The position numbers were made by a program, and so were the translations under genes. 50,045 nucleotides of DNA from DAOUBP01 sp034432655 (lineage in GTDB: Bacteria; Chloroflexota; Anaerolineae; CG2-30-64-16): NCBI GenBank assembly GCA_034432655.1, contig DAOUBP010000054.1:1-50045 (forward strand), given 5' to 3'. Under the pieces are notes generated by a model, which saw only the letters and a program-made list of their open reading frames with translations, was not told the origin of the DNA and ran no database searches. How positions within the stretch are numbered: position 1 is the stretch's first letter; the number at the start of each line of letters is the position of its first letter. This document shows, piece by piece, positions 23,621-31,282 of the stretch.

Positions 23621-26371
23621 TCAACTCAGCTCGGCCAGGCGTTGCCGCAAACGTTCGGCCCGGGCCAACAGATCGGCAAGCTTGTCCCGCTCCTTTTGCA
23701 CCACAGCAGGCGGCGCCTTTTGGGCGAAAGGCCCGTTGAGCAGGCCCTGGCTGCGGGCGATTTGTGCTTCGGTGTCAGTCAGGTCCTTGTGCAGGCGGTT
23801 GCGCTCTGCGTCCAGGTCTATCAGATCGGCCAGCGGCAGGTAGGTGGTCACGCCCCCGGTCACCAGGGTGAGCGCCTTGGCCGGCGCCGCGATCTGTTCT
23901 GCGATGATCAAGCGCGCCGGGTCGAGCCGGGCCAGGGTGCACAGAATGTCGGCATGGTCGCGCACCAGCCCAAGGTAAGCCCCGGCCGAGATCTGCGCGG
24001 CAATCTGCTGTCCTGGCTTCACGTCGTATTCGGCGCGTGCGTTGCGCACCGCGCGAATGATCTCCATCAGGAGCGCCATGTCGGCCTCGGCGGCCTCGTC
24101 GCGGCCCGCCGGTTCGGGCCACGGCGCCACAATCAACGCCGGCGGCCAACGATCGTCTCCCGCGGCTTGCTTCAAGTAGCCCCAGGTCTCCTCGGTGACG
24201 TATGGGATGAACGGATGCAACATGCGCAACGAAGCGTCCAGCACCTTGACCAGCGTCGCCTGCGCGCGCGCCCTGGCCTGTTCATCCCCCCGGTAGAGCG
24301 CGATCTTGCTGATCTCCAGGTACCAGTCGCAAAACTCGCCCCAGAAGAATTCATAGAGCTGCCGGCCGGCCTCGCCGAACTGGAACTCTTCCATCAGCCG
24401 CGTGACATCCGCGCTGGTGGCCGAAAGGCGGGAGAGGATCCAGCGTTCTGGAAGCTGAAAGTTAGAAGCTAGAGACTGGTTTTCGGCTGCCAGCTTCCAG
24501 TTTCCAGCTTCCAGCTGCGACAACACGAACCGCGTCGCGTTCCAGATCTTGTTGGTGAAGTTGCGATTGCCCTCCACGCGTTGCAGGCTCAGGTTCATGT
24601 CGTTGCCCGGCGTCGAACCGGTGAGCAGGGTGAAGCGCAGCGCGTCGGCGCCCATGGCCGGGATGCCGTCCGGGTATTGCTGCCGCACGTAGTCACCCAG
24701 CTCTTCGGGCCGCGCGCCGTCCAGCAGCGCGATGGGGTCCAGCACGTTGCCGGTGGTCTTGGACATCTTGCGGCCCTGGTCATCGCGGATGATGCCATGC
24801 AAGTACACCGTTTTGAACGGGATATCATTGGTGAAAAGCAAGCCCTGCATGATCATGCGCGCCACCCAGAAGAACAGGATATCGTAGCCCGTCTCCATCA
24901 CGGTGGTGGGATAGTAGCGCCGCATGTCGGGCGTGTCATCCGGCCAACCCAGAGTGGAGAAAGGCCATAGGCCGGAGCTGAACCAGGTGTCCAGCACATC
25001 AGGGTCCTGCTCGATCTTGACGGAGCCGCAGTGCTCGCAGCGGTCCGGGTCCGTCATCCCCACGGTGATCCCCTGACAGTCCGCGCAATACCAGGCCGGG
25101 ATGCGATGGCCCCACCATAGCTGTCGGCTGATGCACCAATCCCGGATGTTTTCCAGCCAGTTGTAGTACACCTTGGTGAACCGCTCCGGGATGATGGTGA
25201 TGCGGCCCGCGCGCACGGCCTCCAGCCCCATCAGCGCCAACGGCTTCATCTTCACGAACCATTGCGTGCTCACCATGGGCTCCACGATCTCGCCCCCGCG
25301 CTGCGAGCGAGGCACCTGCGTGCGGTACTTCTCGGTCTTGATGGTCAGGCCCGCGGCCTCCATGTCGGCCCACAGCTTCCGGCGACACTCGAAGCGGTCC
25401 AGCCCCGCGTAGTGCGGGCCGGCCTCGGCGCTCATCCTGGCGTCGCGATCCAGCACTGTGATGATGGGCAGGCCATGGCGCTGGCCGATGACGAAGTCGT
25501 TGGGATCGTGGCCAGGGGTGATCTTCAGCGCGCCGGTGCCGAACTCCATGTCCACGTAAGTGTCATGGATCACCGGGATGGGCCGCTTGAGCATGGGCAC
25601 CAGGCAGGTGGCGCCGATCAGGTGGCGGTAGCGCTCGTCGTCCGGGTGGACGGCCACCGCGGTGTCGCCCAGGATCGTCTCCGGCCGCGTGGTGGCCACC
25701 GGGATATAGCCCACGCCCGGGCCGTCCTCCAGGTTGGCGCCGGCGATCGGGTACTTGAAGTAGTAGAGGGTCGCCTCCTCTTCGGTGTACTCCACCTCCA
25801 GATCGCTGACCGCAGTTTGCAGACCGGGCGACCAGTTGATCATATACTCCCCGCGATAGATCAACCCCATGCGGTAGAGACGCACGAACGCCTCCCGCAC
25901 GGCCCGGCTGAGACCCTCATCCAGGGTGAAGCGCATGCGGTCCCAGTCGCACGACGCGCCCAGGCGGCGAAGCTGGCGCACGATGTGGCCGCCGTACTTC
26001 TCCTTCCACTCCCAGGTGCGGCGCAGGAACTCCTCCCGGCCCAGGTCCTGGCGGCGGATCCCTTCCTTGGCCAGCATCTTCTCCACCTGGAGCTGGGTGG
26101 CGATGCCTGCGTGGTCGTAGCCCGGCACCCACAGCGCCGCGTAGCCGCGCATGCGCTTGTAACGGATCATCAAATCTTCCAGCGAGACGAACATCGCATG
26201 GCCCAGGTGCAGCTCGCCGGTGATGTTGGGCGGCGGGATGCTGATCACAAACGGCTCTGCGTCCGGGCCGGCATATTCCGGCTTGAAAAAGCCGGAGCGC
26301 TCCCACCAGTCGTAGATGCGGCGCTCAGAGGCCGCCGGGTCGTAGGTTTTGGGCATGTCAAAAGTGGGCAT
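23621..26371 (-). CDS. valS: valyl-tRNA synthetase
   Basis: A 916-residue class I synthetase that charges tRNA-Val. The HIGH-type motif is in PPPNITGELHLGHAMF and the KMSKS motif in RKMSKTTGNVLDP. The valine-specific editing domain lies between, and a C-terminal coiled-coil tRNA-binding arm (LIDLDAERNRLHKDLTDTEA) closes it. The start at 26371 has GAGGAG upstream. About 20 residues near position 630 (AGNWKLAAENQSLASNFQL) interrupt the junction before the anticodon-binding domain and are encoded by microsatellite-like DNA. A T-box riboswitch lies upstream (26824-27128) but about 450 bases away, with a broken PIN gene between. Confidence 0.97.
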   Translation of the reverse strand: MPTFDMPKTYDPAASERRIYDWWERSGFFKPEYAGPDAEPFVISIPPPNITGELHLGHAMFVSLEDLMIRYKRMRGYAALWVPGYDHAGIATQLQVEKMLAKEGIRRQDLGREEFLRRTWEWKEKYGGHIVRQLRRLGASCDWDRMRFTLDEGLSRAVREAFVRLYRMGLIYRGEYMINWSPGLQTAVSDLEVEYTEEEATLYYFKYPIAGANLEDGPGVGYIPVATTRPETILGDTAVAVHPDDERYRHLIGATCLVPMLKRPIPVIHDTYVDMEFGTGALKITPGHDPNDFVIGQRHGLPIITVLDRDARMSAEAGPHYAGLDRFECRRKLWADMEAAGLTIKTEKYRTQVPRSQRGGEIVEPMVSTQWFVKMKPLALMGLEAVRAGRITIIPERFTKVYYNWLENIRDWCISRQLWWGHRIPAWYCADCQGITVGMTDPDRCEHCGSVKIEQDPDVLDTWFSSGLWPFSTLGWPDDTPDMRRYYPTTVMETGYDILFFWVARMIMQGLLFTNDIPFKTVYLHGIIRDDQGRKMSKTTGNVLDPIALLDGARPEELGDYVRQQYPDGIPAMGADALRFTLLTGSTPGNDMNLSLQRVEGNRNFTNKIWNATRFVLSQLEAGNWKLAAENQSLASNFQLPERWILSRLSATSADVTRLMEEFQFGEAGRQLYEFFWGEFCDWYLEISKIALYRGDEQARARAQATLVKVLDASLRMLHPFIPYVTEETWGYLKQAAGDDRWPPALIVAPWPEPAGRDEAAEADMALLMEIIRAVRNARAEYDVKPGQQIAAQISAGAYLGLVRDHADILCTLARLDPARLIIAEQIAAPAKALTLVTGGVTTYLPLADLIDLDAERNRLHKDLTDTEAQIARSQGLLNGPFAQKAPPAVVQKERDKLADLLARAERLRQRLAELS
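24455..24522. repeat. in-frame microsatellite insert in valS
   Basis: On the minus strand it reads as degenerate 7-8 base units such as CTGGAAG, CTGGAAA and CTGGCAG, then CTTCTAACTTTCAG. The same unit family occurs in the T-box leader of this gene (26884-26910 and 26965-26992). It adds about 20 residues without breaking the frame. Confidence 0.65.
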
Positions 26372-26595
26372 GGGATTATCTCCTCAGGGTATTGCGTACT
26401 GCGTATTGCGTACCGCGTGCGCCGAGCCTGCCCGCGTGCGGGGCATCAGGCTGGCCGCAGGGGGGCAAGGGGCGTGGGATGAGAAAGGATAACGACAGCA
26501 ACCGATGCGTCAACGACAGTTGACACGATGACCACCCCCCTTCGTCCGCTGATCCGCCCTTCGCTGATTCGTCGGTTCGCTATTGGCTGATTCGC
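26372..26595. repeat. microsatellite-rich spacer upstream of valS
   Basis: It contains TGCGTATT/TGCGTACC-like units next to valS (about 26388-26420) and GATTCG/GTTCGC-like units (about 26545-26595). No gene, promoter or hairpin of note was found. Confidence 0.55.
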
Positions 26596-26748
26596 TCACG
26601 CGTGTGCGTTCGGATTCTCGGCCACCAGGCCGCCTGCCCGCGCCGCGGCCAGCAGGTCCTCGTCCGCGCTGACGAAGATGGGCGCCGGCAGATCGTGCCG
26701 CAGCAGGCGCTCTCTCACCGCTAGCGCTGTGGCAAGGTGGCATGCAGG
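26596..26748 (-). pseudogene. VapC/PIN-domain toxin, 3' remnant
   Basis: About 50 residues match the C-terminal third of a PIN-domain ribonuclease (CHLATALAVRERL, then FVSADEDLLAAARAGGLVAENP). The segment keeps the helix after the third acidic position and the VSADEDLL strand with its late Asp residues. The N-terminal two thirds, with the first catalytic Asp, are missing; upstream the frame runs into the T-box terminator. No VapB antitoxin gene is nearby. It was probably inserted between the T-box and valS and then decayed, or was left by a deletion. Confidence 0.7.
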
Positions 26749-26823
26749 ATATACCGGAACGCCTCGTTCCCCAAGCCAGGCCTCGCGCAGGAACGAGGTT
26801 GCGAAGCGCGGGTTTCGAGAACC

Positions 26824-26860
26824 AAAAAGCGCCCTTCGCGTCACAAGGACGGAAGGGCGC
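26824..26860 (-). terminator. T-box intrinsic terminator
   Basis: On the minus strand GCGCCCTTC pairs with GAAGGGCGC, and an inner CGTC/GACG pair gives a long stem. TTTTT follows at 26824-26828. The 5' arm directly follows the T-box sequence, so this is the terminator alternative to the antiterminator. Confidence 0.9.
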
Positions 26861-27128
26861 TCCCGCGGTACCACCTTGATTGGCAGACTGGAAGCCAGAA
26901 GCTGGCAGCCTGCCCACTCTGAGCGATAACGGGCTGACCCGTGATGCTCTACTGTCGGAGGCCGGTTTCCAACTTCCAGAAACCAGCTTCCGGGTTCAAG
27001 CGTCCGACTCCCCGGCGACCTTCAGCGGCGCTCACATCCTGAAGGGGCTCTCACCCGGTGACCCCTTCTCTCTGGTGACGGCCGGCCGCCTACTCCTCCG
27101 GTTCGACGTCTTTTTCGTGTTCAGTTAT
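26824..27128 (-). promoter_or_regulatory. T-box riboswitch, tRNA-Val responsive
   Basis: The diagnostic antiterminator sequence AAGGTGGTACCGCG is on the minus strand at 26864-26877, directly before an intrinsic terminator. Upstream, a long Stem I carries AGTA on its 5' side and GAAG-GUC on its 3' side. GUC at 27017-27019 is the likely specifier and codes valine, matching valS downstream. Uncharged tRNA-Val would stabilise the antiterminator and switch on transcription. The region between Stem I and the antiterminator contains GGAAGCTGG/GGAAGTTGG microsatellite units that fold as a hairpin, so Stems II/III look replaced. The T-box call is firm; the specifier is inferred. Confidence 0.9.
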
Positions 27129-27134
27129 AGGCCG

Positions 27135-27163
27135 ATTATATGCATCACCGGGCTGTCTGTCAA
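27135..27163 (-). promoter_or_regulatory. perfect consensus sigma-70 promoter of the T-box/valS unit
   Basis: TTGACA (27158-27163) and TATAAT (27135-27140) on the minus strand have a 17-base spacer, a full consensus match. It lies eight bases beyond the stop codon of the upstream gene. Transcription would start near 27128, the 5' end of the T-box leader. Confidence 0.85.
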
Positions 27164-27170
27164 CCTGGCA

Positions 27171-28457
27171 TCACCCCGTCGGCACGTGCCGGCGCAAGTC
27201 GGCGATCACCCCTTCCAGGTCTTTGCGCAGCCCCGAGTTGTCCGGGAGCTGGTTCAACAGGCCCTCGGCCGAGCGCAGGCGGTTGCGGGCATCCACGTAG
27301 TCCACCGCACCCGCAGTTACCTGTTGGCGCACGGGCAACAATAGGGCCAGCGCCTGGTCGAAGACCTCGCTGGGGGTCAGGAACGTCCCCGCGCCGACGC
27401 CTTTGGTCGCCCGCATGCCGGCGGCAATAGCCTGGCTCGCCTCCATGTCGGTCGGGTTCACCAGCCACTTCGCTGCCTCGCCGGCCAGGCTACGGTAGAC
27501 TGCATCGAGAGAGGCGCCCGCCTTCTCGAAGATGGCACTGCGATCCACGATATTGCGCGCCAGGCCGGTGCGTTGCACGGCGAGCTGGTACAGGCCCTGG
27601 TCGCTCAACGTGAGCGTGCCGGTGACTTTGTAACCGCGCGGCGGGGGCAAGATCCAACTCCACAGCACTTTCAGCCAGCTCATGCCGCCCAGGTCAAGCC
27701 GCGGCTCTGGTTCCACCGGCACTTCCCTGGCCTGCACCAGCTGGTTCCAGGCCAGCAGCTTCTCGGTGATGGCCAGCGGCACGACGGTCGCTGCGGTCGC
27801 GCCGGCTGTCCCCAGGCCGTTGGTGAACTCGCCGATGAGATAGCCGGGCGCTACGGCCGGCCGGTTGAATAGAGGCAACAAGCGCATATACCACAGCTCG
27901 CGCAGCCCGGTCAGCGCCCAACGGATCGCGTTGGCCAGGAAATAGACCAACACCACCAGCACCAAAGCGGCCAGCGTTGTCCCCAGGTAATCTTGCAACC
28001 TGGCGCCGACCGTCTTGCCCAACGTCGGCGCCGGCGGGGGCGGCGGCGGGGGGGTTGGTTGGGGGGTAGGAGGCGGCGCGATCATGGTGGCCAACAGCAT
28101 CGCCTGGCCATCCAGCGCAGCCTTCAGGCCGGCCAGCGCCTCGGGGTTGCCGCGATCTTCCGCCGCGATCTCGGCAAACAGCTCCGCCGCCCGATCGTAG
28201 TTCTTGCCCGCCAGGTAGGTTTGGGCCAGAGTTAGCTTCGACTGCAGCTCTGTCAGGGTGGGGGTCGCCGTGGGCGTCAACGTGGGCGTGCGGGTGGGCG
28301 TTGGGGTTTCGGCCTGGGCTGTGGGTTGATCGCCCGCCGCCGCGGCCGGGGTCGCCGTCTGTGCAGTGACGGAGGCCGCTGGCAGGATCAGCGCGCTGAC
28401 AAGCAACGGCAGAACGATCATAAGCGGAACGAGGTAGCGAGTTCGGTGAAGGATCAT
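27171..28457 (-). CDS. Thr/Pro-rich secreted membrane protein with TPR-like segment, unknown
   Basis: A 428-residue protein of unknown function. A signal peptide spans residues 1-30. A Thr/Pro linker (ETPTPTRTPTLTPT) is followed by a TPR-like helix pair (LAQTYLAGKNYDRAAELFAEI) and a proline run. One strong membrane helix (TTLAALVLVVLVYFLANAI) follows, then a soluble domain of about 230 residues. The start at 28457 has AGGAGG six bases upstream. A promoter (28528-28556) faces away from the methyltransferase fusion gene. The linker type is common in Chloroflexota surface proteins. It resembles no enzyme I can name. Confidence 0.75.
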   Translation of the reverse strand: MILHRTRYLVPLMIVLPLLVSALILPAASVTAQTATPAAAAGDQPTAQAETPTPTRTPTLTPTATPTLTELQSKLTLAQTYLAGKNYDRAAELFAEIAAEDRGNPEALAGLKAALDGQAMLLATMIAPPPTPQPTPPPPPPPAPTLGKTVGARLQDYLGTTLAALVLVVLVYFLANAIRWALTGLRELWYMRLLPLFNRPAVAPGYLIGEFTNGLGTAGATAATVVPLAITEKLLAWNQLVQAREVPVEPEPRLDLGGMSWLKVLWSWILPPPRGYKVTGTLTLSDQGLYQLAVQRTGLARNIVDRSAIFEKAGASLDAVYRSLAGEAAKWLVNPTDMEASQAIAAGMRATKGVGAGTFLTPSEVFDQALALLLPVRQQVTAGAVDYVDARNRLRSAEGLLNQLPDNSGLRKDLEGVIADLRRHVPTG

Positions 28458-28527
28458 GAAGACCTCCTGGTTCAAAGTGGGCAGGTACGATGAATCTGCA
28501 GCCCTTCCGCTGAGCATTTGTGAACAC

Positions 28528-28556
28528 ATTATAGCACTGCCATGAAGCATCGGCAA
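28528..28556 (-). promoter_or_regulatory. promoter of the Thr/Pro-rich protein gene
   Basis: On the minus strand TTGCCG (28551-28556) and TATAAT (28528-28533) are 17 bases apart. Its -35 box directly abuts the -35 box of the divergent promoter at 28557-28585, so the two polymerases should exclude each other. Confidence 0.65.
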
Positions 28557-28585
28557 TTGGCGCACCTGTGGCTTCATGCTATAAT
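28557..28585 (+). promoter_or_regulatory. promoter of the homocysteine methyltransferase/MTHFR gene
   Basis: TTGGCG (28557-28562) and TATAAT (28580-28585) are 17 bases apart. The predicted start is near 28592, giving a 27-base leader. It abuts the divergent minus-strand promoter. Confidence 0.7.
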
Positions 28586-28618
28586 CTGCATTCCAACATC
28601 CGCAATCTGGAGTGTGCT

Positions 28619-30502
28619 ATGTCCCATCCATTCCTCGACCGTCTGGCGCGCGGCCCCGTGCTCGGCGATGGCGCGATGGGCACCATGCTGCACGCGCGCG
28701 GCGCAGCGTTGGACCAGTGCGTGGAGCAGCTTAACCTGGCCCGGCCCGATTGGGTGCGGGACATCCACCTGGCCTACATCCGGGCCGGTGCGGAGGTCAT
28801 CCAGACCAACACCTTTGCGGCCAGCCGGCCCCGGCTGACCGACTTCGGCCTGGCCGACCAGACGCGGGAGATCAACTTCCGCGGGGTGAAACTGGCGCGC
28901 GAGGCGCGCGAGATCAGCGGCCAGCCGGTGCTCATCGCGGGGTCGGTGGGCCCCCTGGGCCGCCGCGTCCGACGCGGGCAGCAGCTCCTGGCCGATGCCG
29001 CCGCGGCCGCGTTCGGGGAACAGATCGGCGTGCTGTGGGAGGCCGGGGCCGACCTGTTGATCCTGGAGACCTTCTCCGACCTGAGCGAGCTGACGCTGGC
29101 CGTCCAGGTCGCACGCACGACCTGCGACCTGCCGGTGGTGGCCGAAGTGACCTTCGGCAACGACGGGGCCACCGCTGACGGCGCGGGGCCGGCCGATGTG
29201 GCCCACGCGCTGGCCCGGTTGGGGGTGGACGTGGCCGGCATCAACTGCTCCCTGGGGCCGGCGCGCATCGCCGAGTTCCTGGCCGAGATGCACGCGGCCG
29301 AGCCCGGCCTGCGCTTGTCGGCCATGCCCAACGCCGGGCTGCCGTTCCGGGCCGGCGAGCGCATGGTCTACCCTTCGGCGCCGCACTACTTCGCGGAGCA
29401 GGTGCCCCAGTTCCTGGGCATGGGGGTGGCGCTGGTGGGCGGCTGTTGTGGGACGACGCCGGAGCACATCCGGGCCATGCGCGGGGCGCTGGACAAGATT
29501 TCGGAGGGAAGATGGCGGATGGAAGATGCCGCCCCGGTGCCGATGGTGCGGGTGAGCGCGCCGGGGCCGATCGAAGCGGACGAGCAGGCCCCGGAACCGA
29601 CGCCGCTACTGCAAAAATTGCGCGCCGGCAAGTTCGTGGTCAGCGTCGAGGTGGACCCGCCCCGCGGCTTCAGCGCGGCCAAGATGCTGGAGGGCGCGGC
29701 CATCGCCAAGGCCCACGGTGCGGATGCCGTCAACGTGGCCGACAGCCCCATGGCCCGGGTGCGCATGGGCGCGCTGGCGTTGTGCGTGCTGATCCAGCAG
29801 CAAGTGGGCATCGAAACAATCCTGCACTTCACCACGCGCGACCGCTCCCTCATGGGCCTGCAGTCCGACCTGATCGGCGCGCACGCGCTGGGGGTGCGCA
29901 ACATCATCGCGCTGACCGGCGATCCGCCCAGCCTGGGCGACCAGCCCGAGAGCACAGCCGTCTACGATGTGGACTCCATCGGCCTGGTCAAGATCATCCA
30001 CGCGTTCAACCAGGGCCTGGATCGTTCGGGCAGGCCGTTCGGCACGCGCGCTGCGTTCACGGTTGCCGTGGCTTGTGACCCAACCCGGCCCGACCTGGTG
30101 CGAGAGGTGGACCGCTTCCACCAGAAGGTCTCCGCGGGCGCGCATCTGACCATGACCCAACCGATCTTCGACCCACAGGTTTGGAAGCGGTTCTACGACC
30201 TGTACGAGGAGCGCCACGGCCCCTTCCCTGTGCCGGTACTGATCGGCATTCTGCCCCTGCAAAGCCACCGCCATGCCAGCTTCCTGCACAACGAGGTGCC
30301 CGGCATCACCCTGAGCGAGGAGGCGCTGCGCCGCATGGAGCGCGCCGGCGCCGAGGGCCGCAAGGAGGGGGTGAAAATGGCCCAGGAGCTGTTGCTGGAG
30401 CTGATGGAAATGCCCAAAGTGCAGGGAGTGTATCTGATGCCCAGTTTCGGTCGCTACGAGGTCGCGTGCGAGGTGCTGGAAGTGATCCCCCGCGACGCGT
30501 AA
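28619..30502 (+). CDS. bifunctional homocysteine S-methyltransferase / 5,10-methylenetetrahydrofolate reductase
   Basis: A 627-residue fusion of the YitJ type. Residues 1-290 form the Zn-dependent homocysteine S-methyltransferase (DGAMGTML; zinc cysteines in GINCSLGP and GGCCGTTPEH). Residues 330-620 form the FAD-dependent methylenetetrahydrofolate reductase barrel (FVVSVEVDPPRGFSAAKM; ALTGDPPS). The N-terminal part methylates homocysteine to methionine and the C-terminal part makes methyltetrahydrofolate. The start at 28619 is 34 bases after a TATAAT box; an in-frame ATG further upstream lies inside the promoter. The fusion links one-carbon flow to methionine synthesis and could also receive methyl groups released by the MttB-type enzyme, which is inference. 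Confidence 0.92.
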   Translation: MSHPFLDRLARGPVLGDGAMGTMLHARGAALDQCVEQLNLARPDWVRDIHLAYIRAGAEVIQTNTFAASRPRLTDFGLADQTREINFRGVKLAREAREISGQPVLIAGSVGPLGRRVRRGQQLLADAAAAAFGEQIGVLWEAGADLLILETFSDLSELTLAVQVARTTCDLPVVAEVTFGNDGATADGAGPADVAHALARLGVDVAGINCSLGPARIAEFLAEMHAAEPGLRLSAMPNAGLPFRAGERMVYPSAPHYFAEQVPQFLGMGVALVGGCCGTTPEHIRAMRGALDKISEGRWRMEDAAPVPMVRVSAPGPIEADEQAPEPTPLLQKLRAGKFVVSVEVDPPRGFSAAKMLEGAAIAKAHGADAVNVADSPMARVRMGALALCVLIQQQVGIETILHFTTRDRSLMGLQSDLIGAHALGVRNIIALTGDPPSLGDQPESTAVYDVDSIGLVKIIHAFNQGLDRSGRPFGTRAAFTVAVACDPTRPDLVREVDRFHQKVSAGAHLTMTQPIFDPQVWKRFYDLYEERHGPFPVPVLIGILPLQSHRHASFLHNEVPGITLSEEALRRMERAGAEGRKEGVKMAQELLLELMEMPKVQGVYLMPSFGRYEVACEVLEVIPRDA

Positions 30503-30560
30503 CGCGGAGTTTATGCCACAACCTGACATTCGTCATACCCATCGTTGGGGGTAGGACAGC

Positions 30561-30890
30561 ATGTCATTCTCAGAACAGGACTGGAAACATCTTTCTCGTC
30601 TCAAGGCGTCGGCCCTGGAGCGGCTGTGTCGGCGCATCCTGGATGAGGCGCAGGCGATCATAGTCGGCGCGGGAGAGGGTGAGCACCATCGCGCCTATCT
30701 GGCGCTATACCGCCATCTTCAGAAACAGGATCGGTTGATCGCCGACTGTTTCGACGACTGGAGTCGCTCGCGCGCCCTGGAGCACCTGACCCTCTGGCGC
30801 CTGCATCGTCTGATCACCGACGAGGAGTTCGCTGCCTTCAGCCTGGAAACGCGCACGACGGTGGACTGGCTGCTTTCCCGAACGGAGTGA
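30561..30890 (+). CDS. small helical protein, unknown
   Basis: A 109-residue, soluble, mostly alpha-helical protein beginning MSFSEQDWKHLSRLKASALE. GGGGGTAGGA precedes the start. It lies 58 bases after the methyltransferase/reductase gene on the same strand and may share its transcript. No family was recognised, and it has no membrane segment or cysteine motif. Confidence 0.7.
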   Translation: MSFSEQDWKHLSRLKASALERLCRRILDEAQAIIVGAGEGEHHRAYLALYRHLQKQDRLIADCFDDWSRSRALEHLTLWRLHRLITDEEFAAFSLETRTTVDWLLSRTE

Positions 30891-30914
30891 CAAAAAGCGA
30901 AAGCCTATCGTACT

Positions 30915-31015
30915 TCTTACCCCGAACCAAAGCGGCGTTCCGGCGCCGAAATTTTGGATTGCGGTGTTCCGGCGCCGGAGTTTTGGATTGCGGCGCCTCG
31001 GCGCCGCTTTCACAT
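30915..31015. repeat. GCGGCG/GGCGCC hairpin repeats
   Basis: Three hairpin units with GGCGCC cores are joined by ATTTTGGATTGCGG linkers. The same 'TTGCGG...CCGC' family fills 42826-43065. The rest of the 390-base gap up to 31282 shows no gene; only the AGGGAGGAGG ribosome binding site at its end is notable. Confidence 0.65.
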
Positions 31016-31282
31016 CCCATCAACTGCCTTCGAACCAAAGCGACGAACTGTCGTCGCACGCCAGAGAAACCTCTCCCAGTTAATCTGATACTCCGGTGGC
31101 AGTCCTCTGGCAGTCACCCCTGCTATATAACAGCTGACAACCATCCCATTTGACGCAGCCGGTTGATCTAACCTCTGGCCGGAGGGCTTGTCCGCGGGCG
31201 GGCCGTCGCGGGCACAGGCTCCAGGCCTGGCATGCCCGGCCGCCGCAACTATGTTGTTTGTTGTTAGAGGGAGGAGGTTTCC

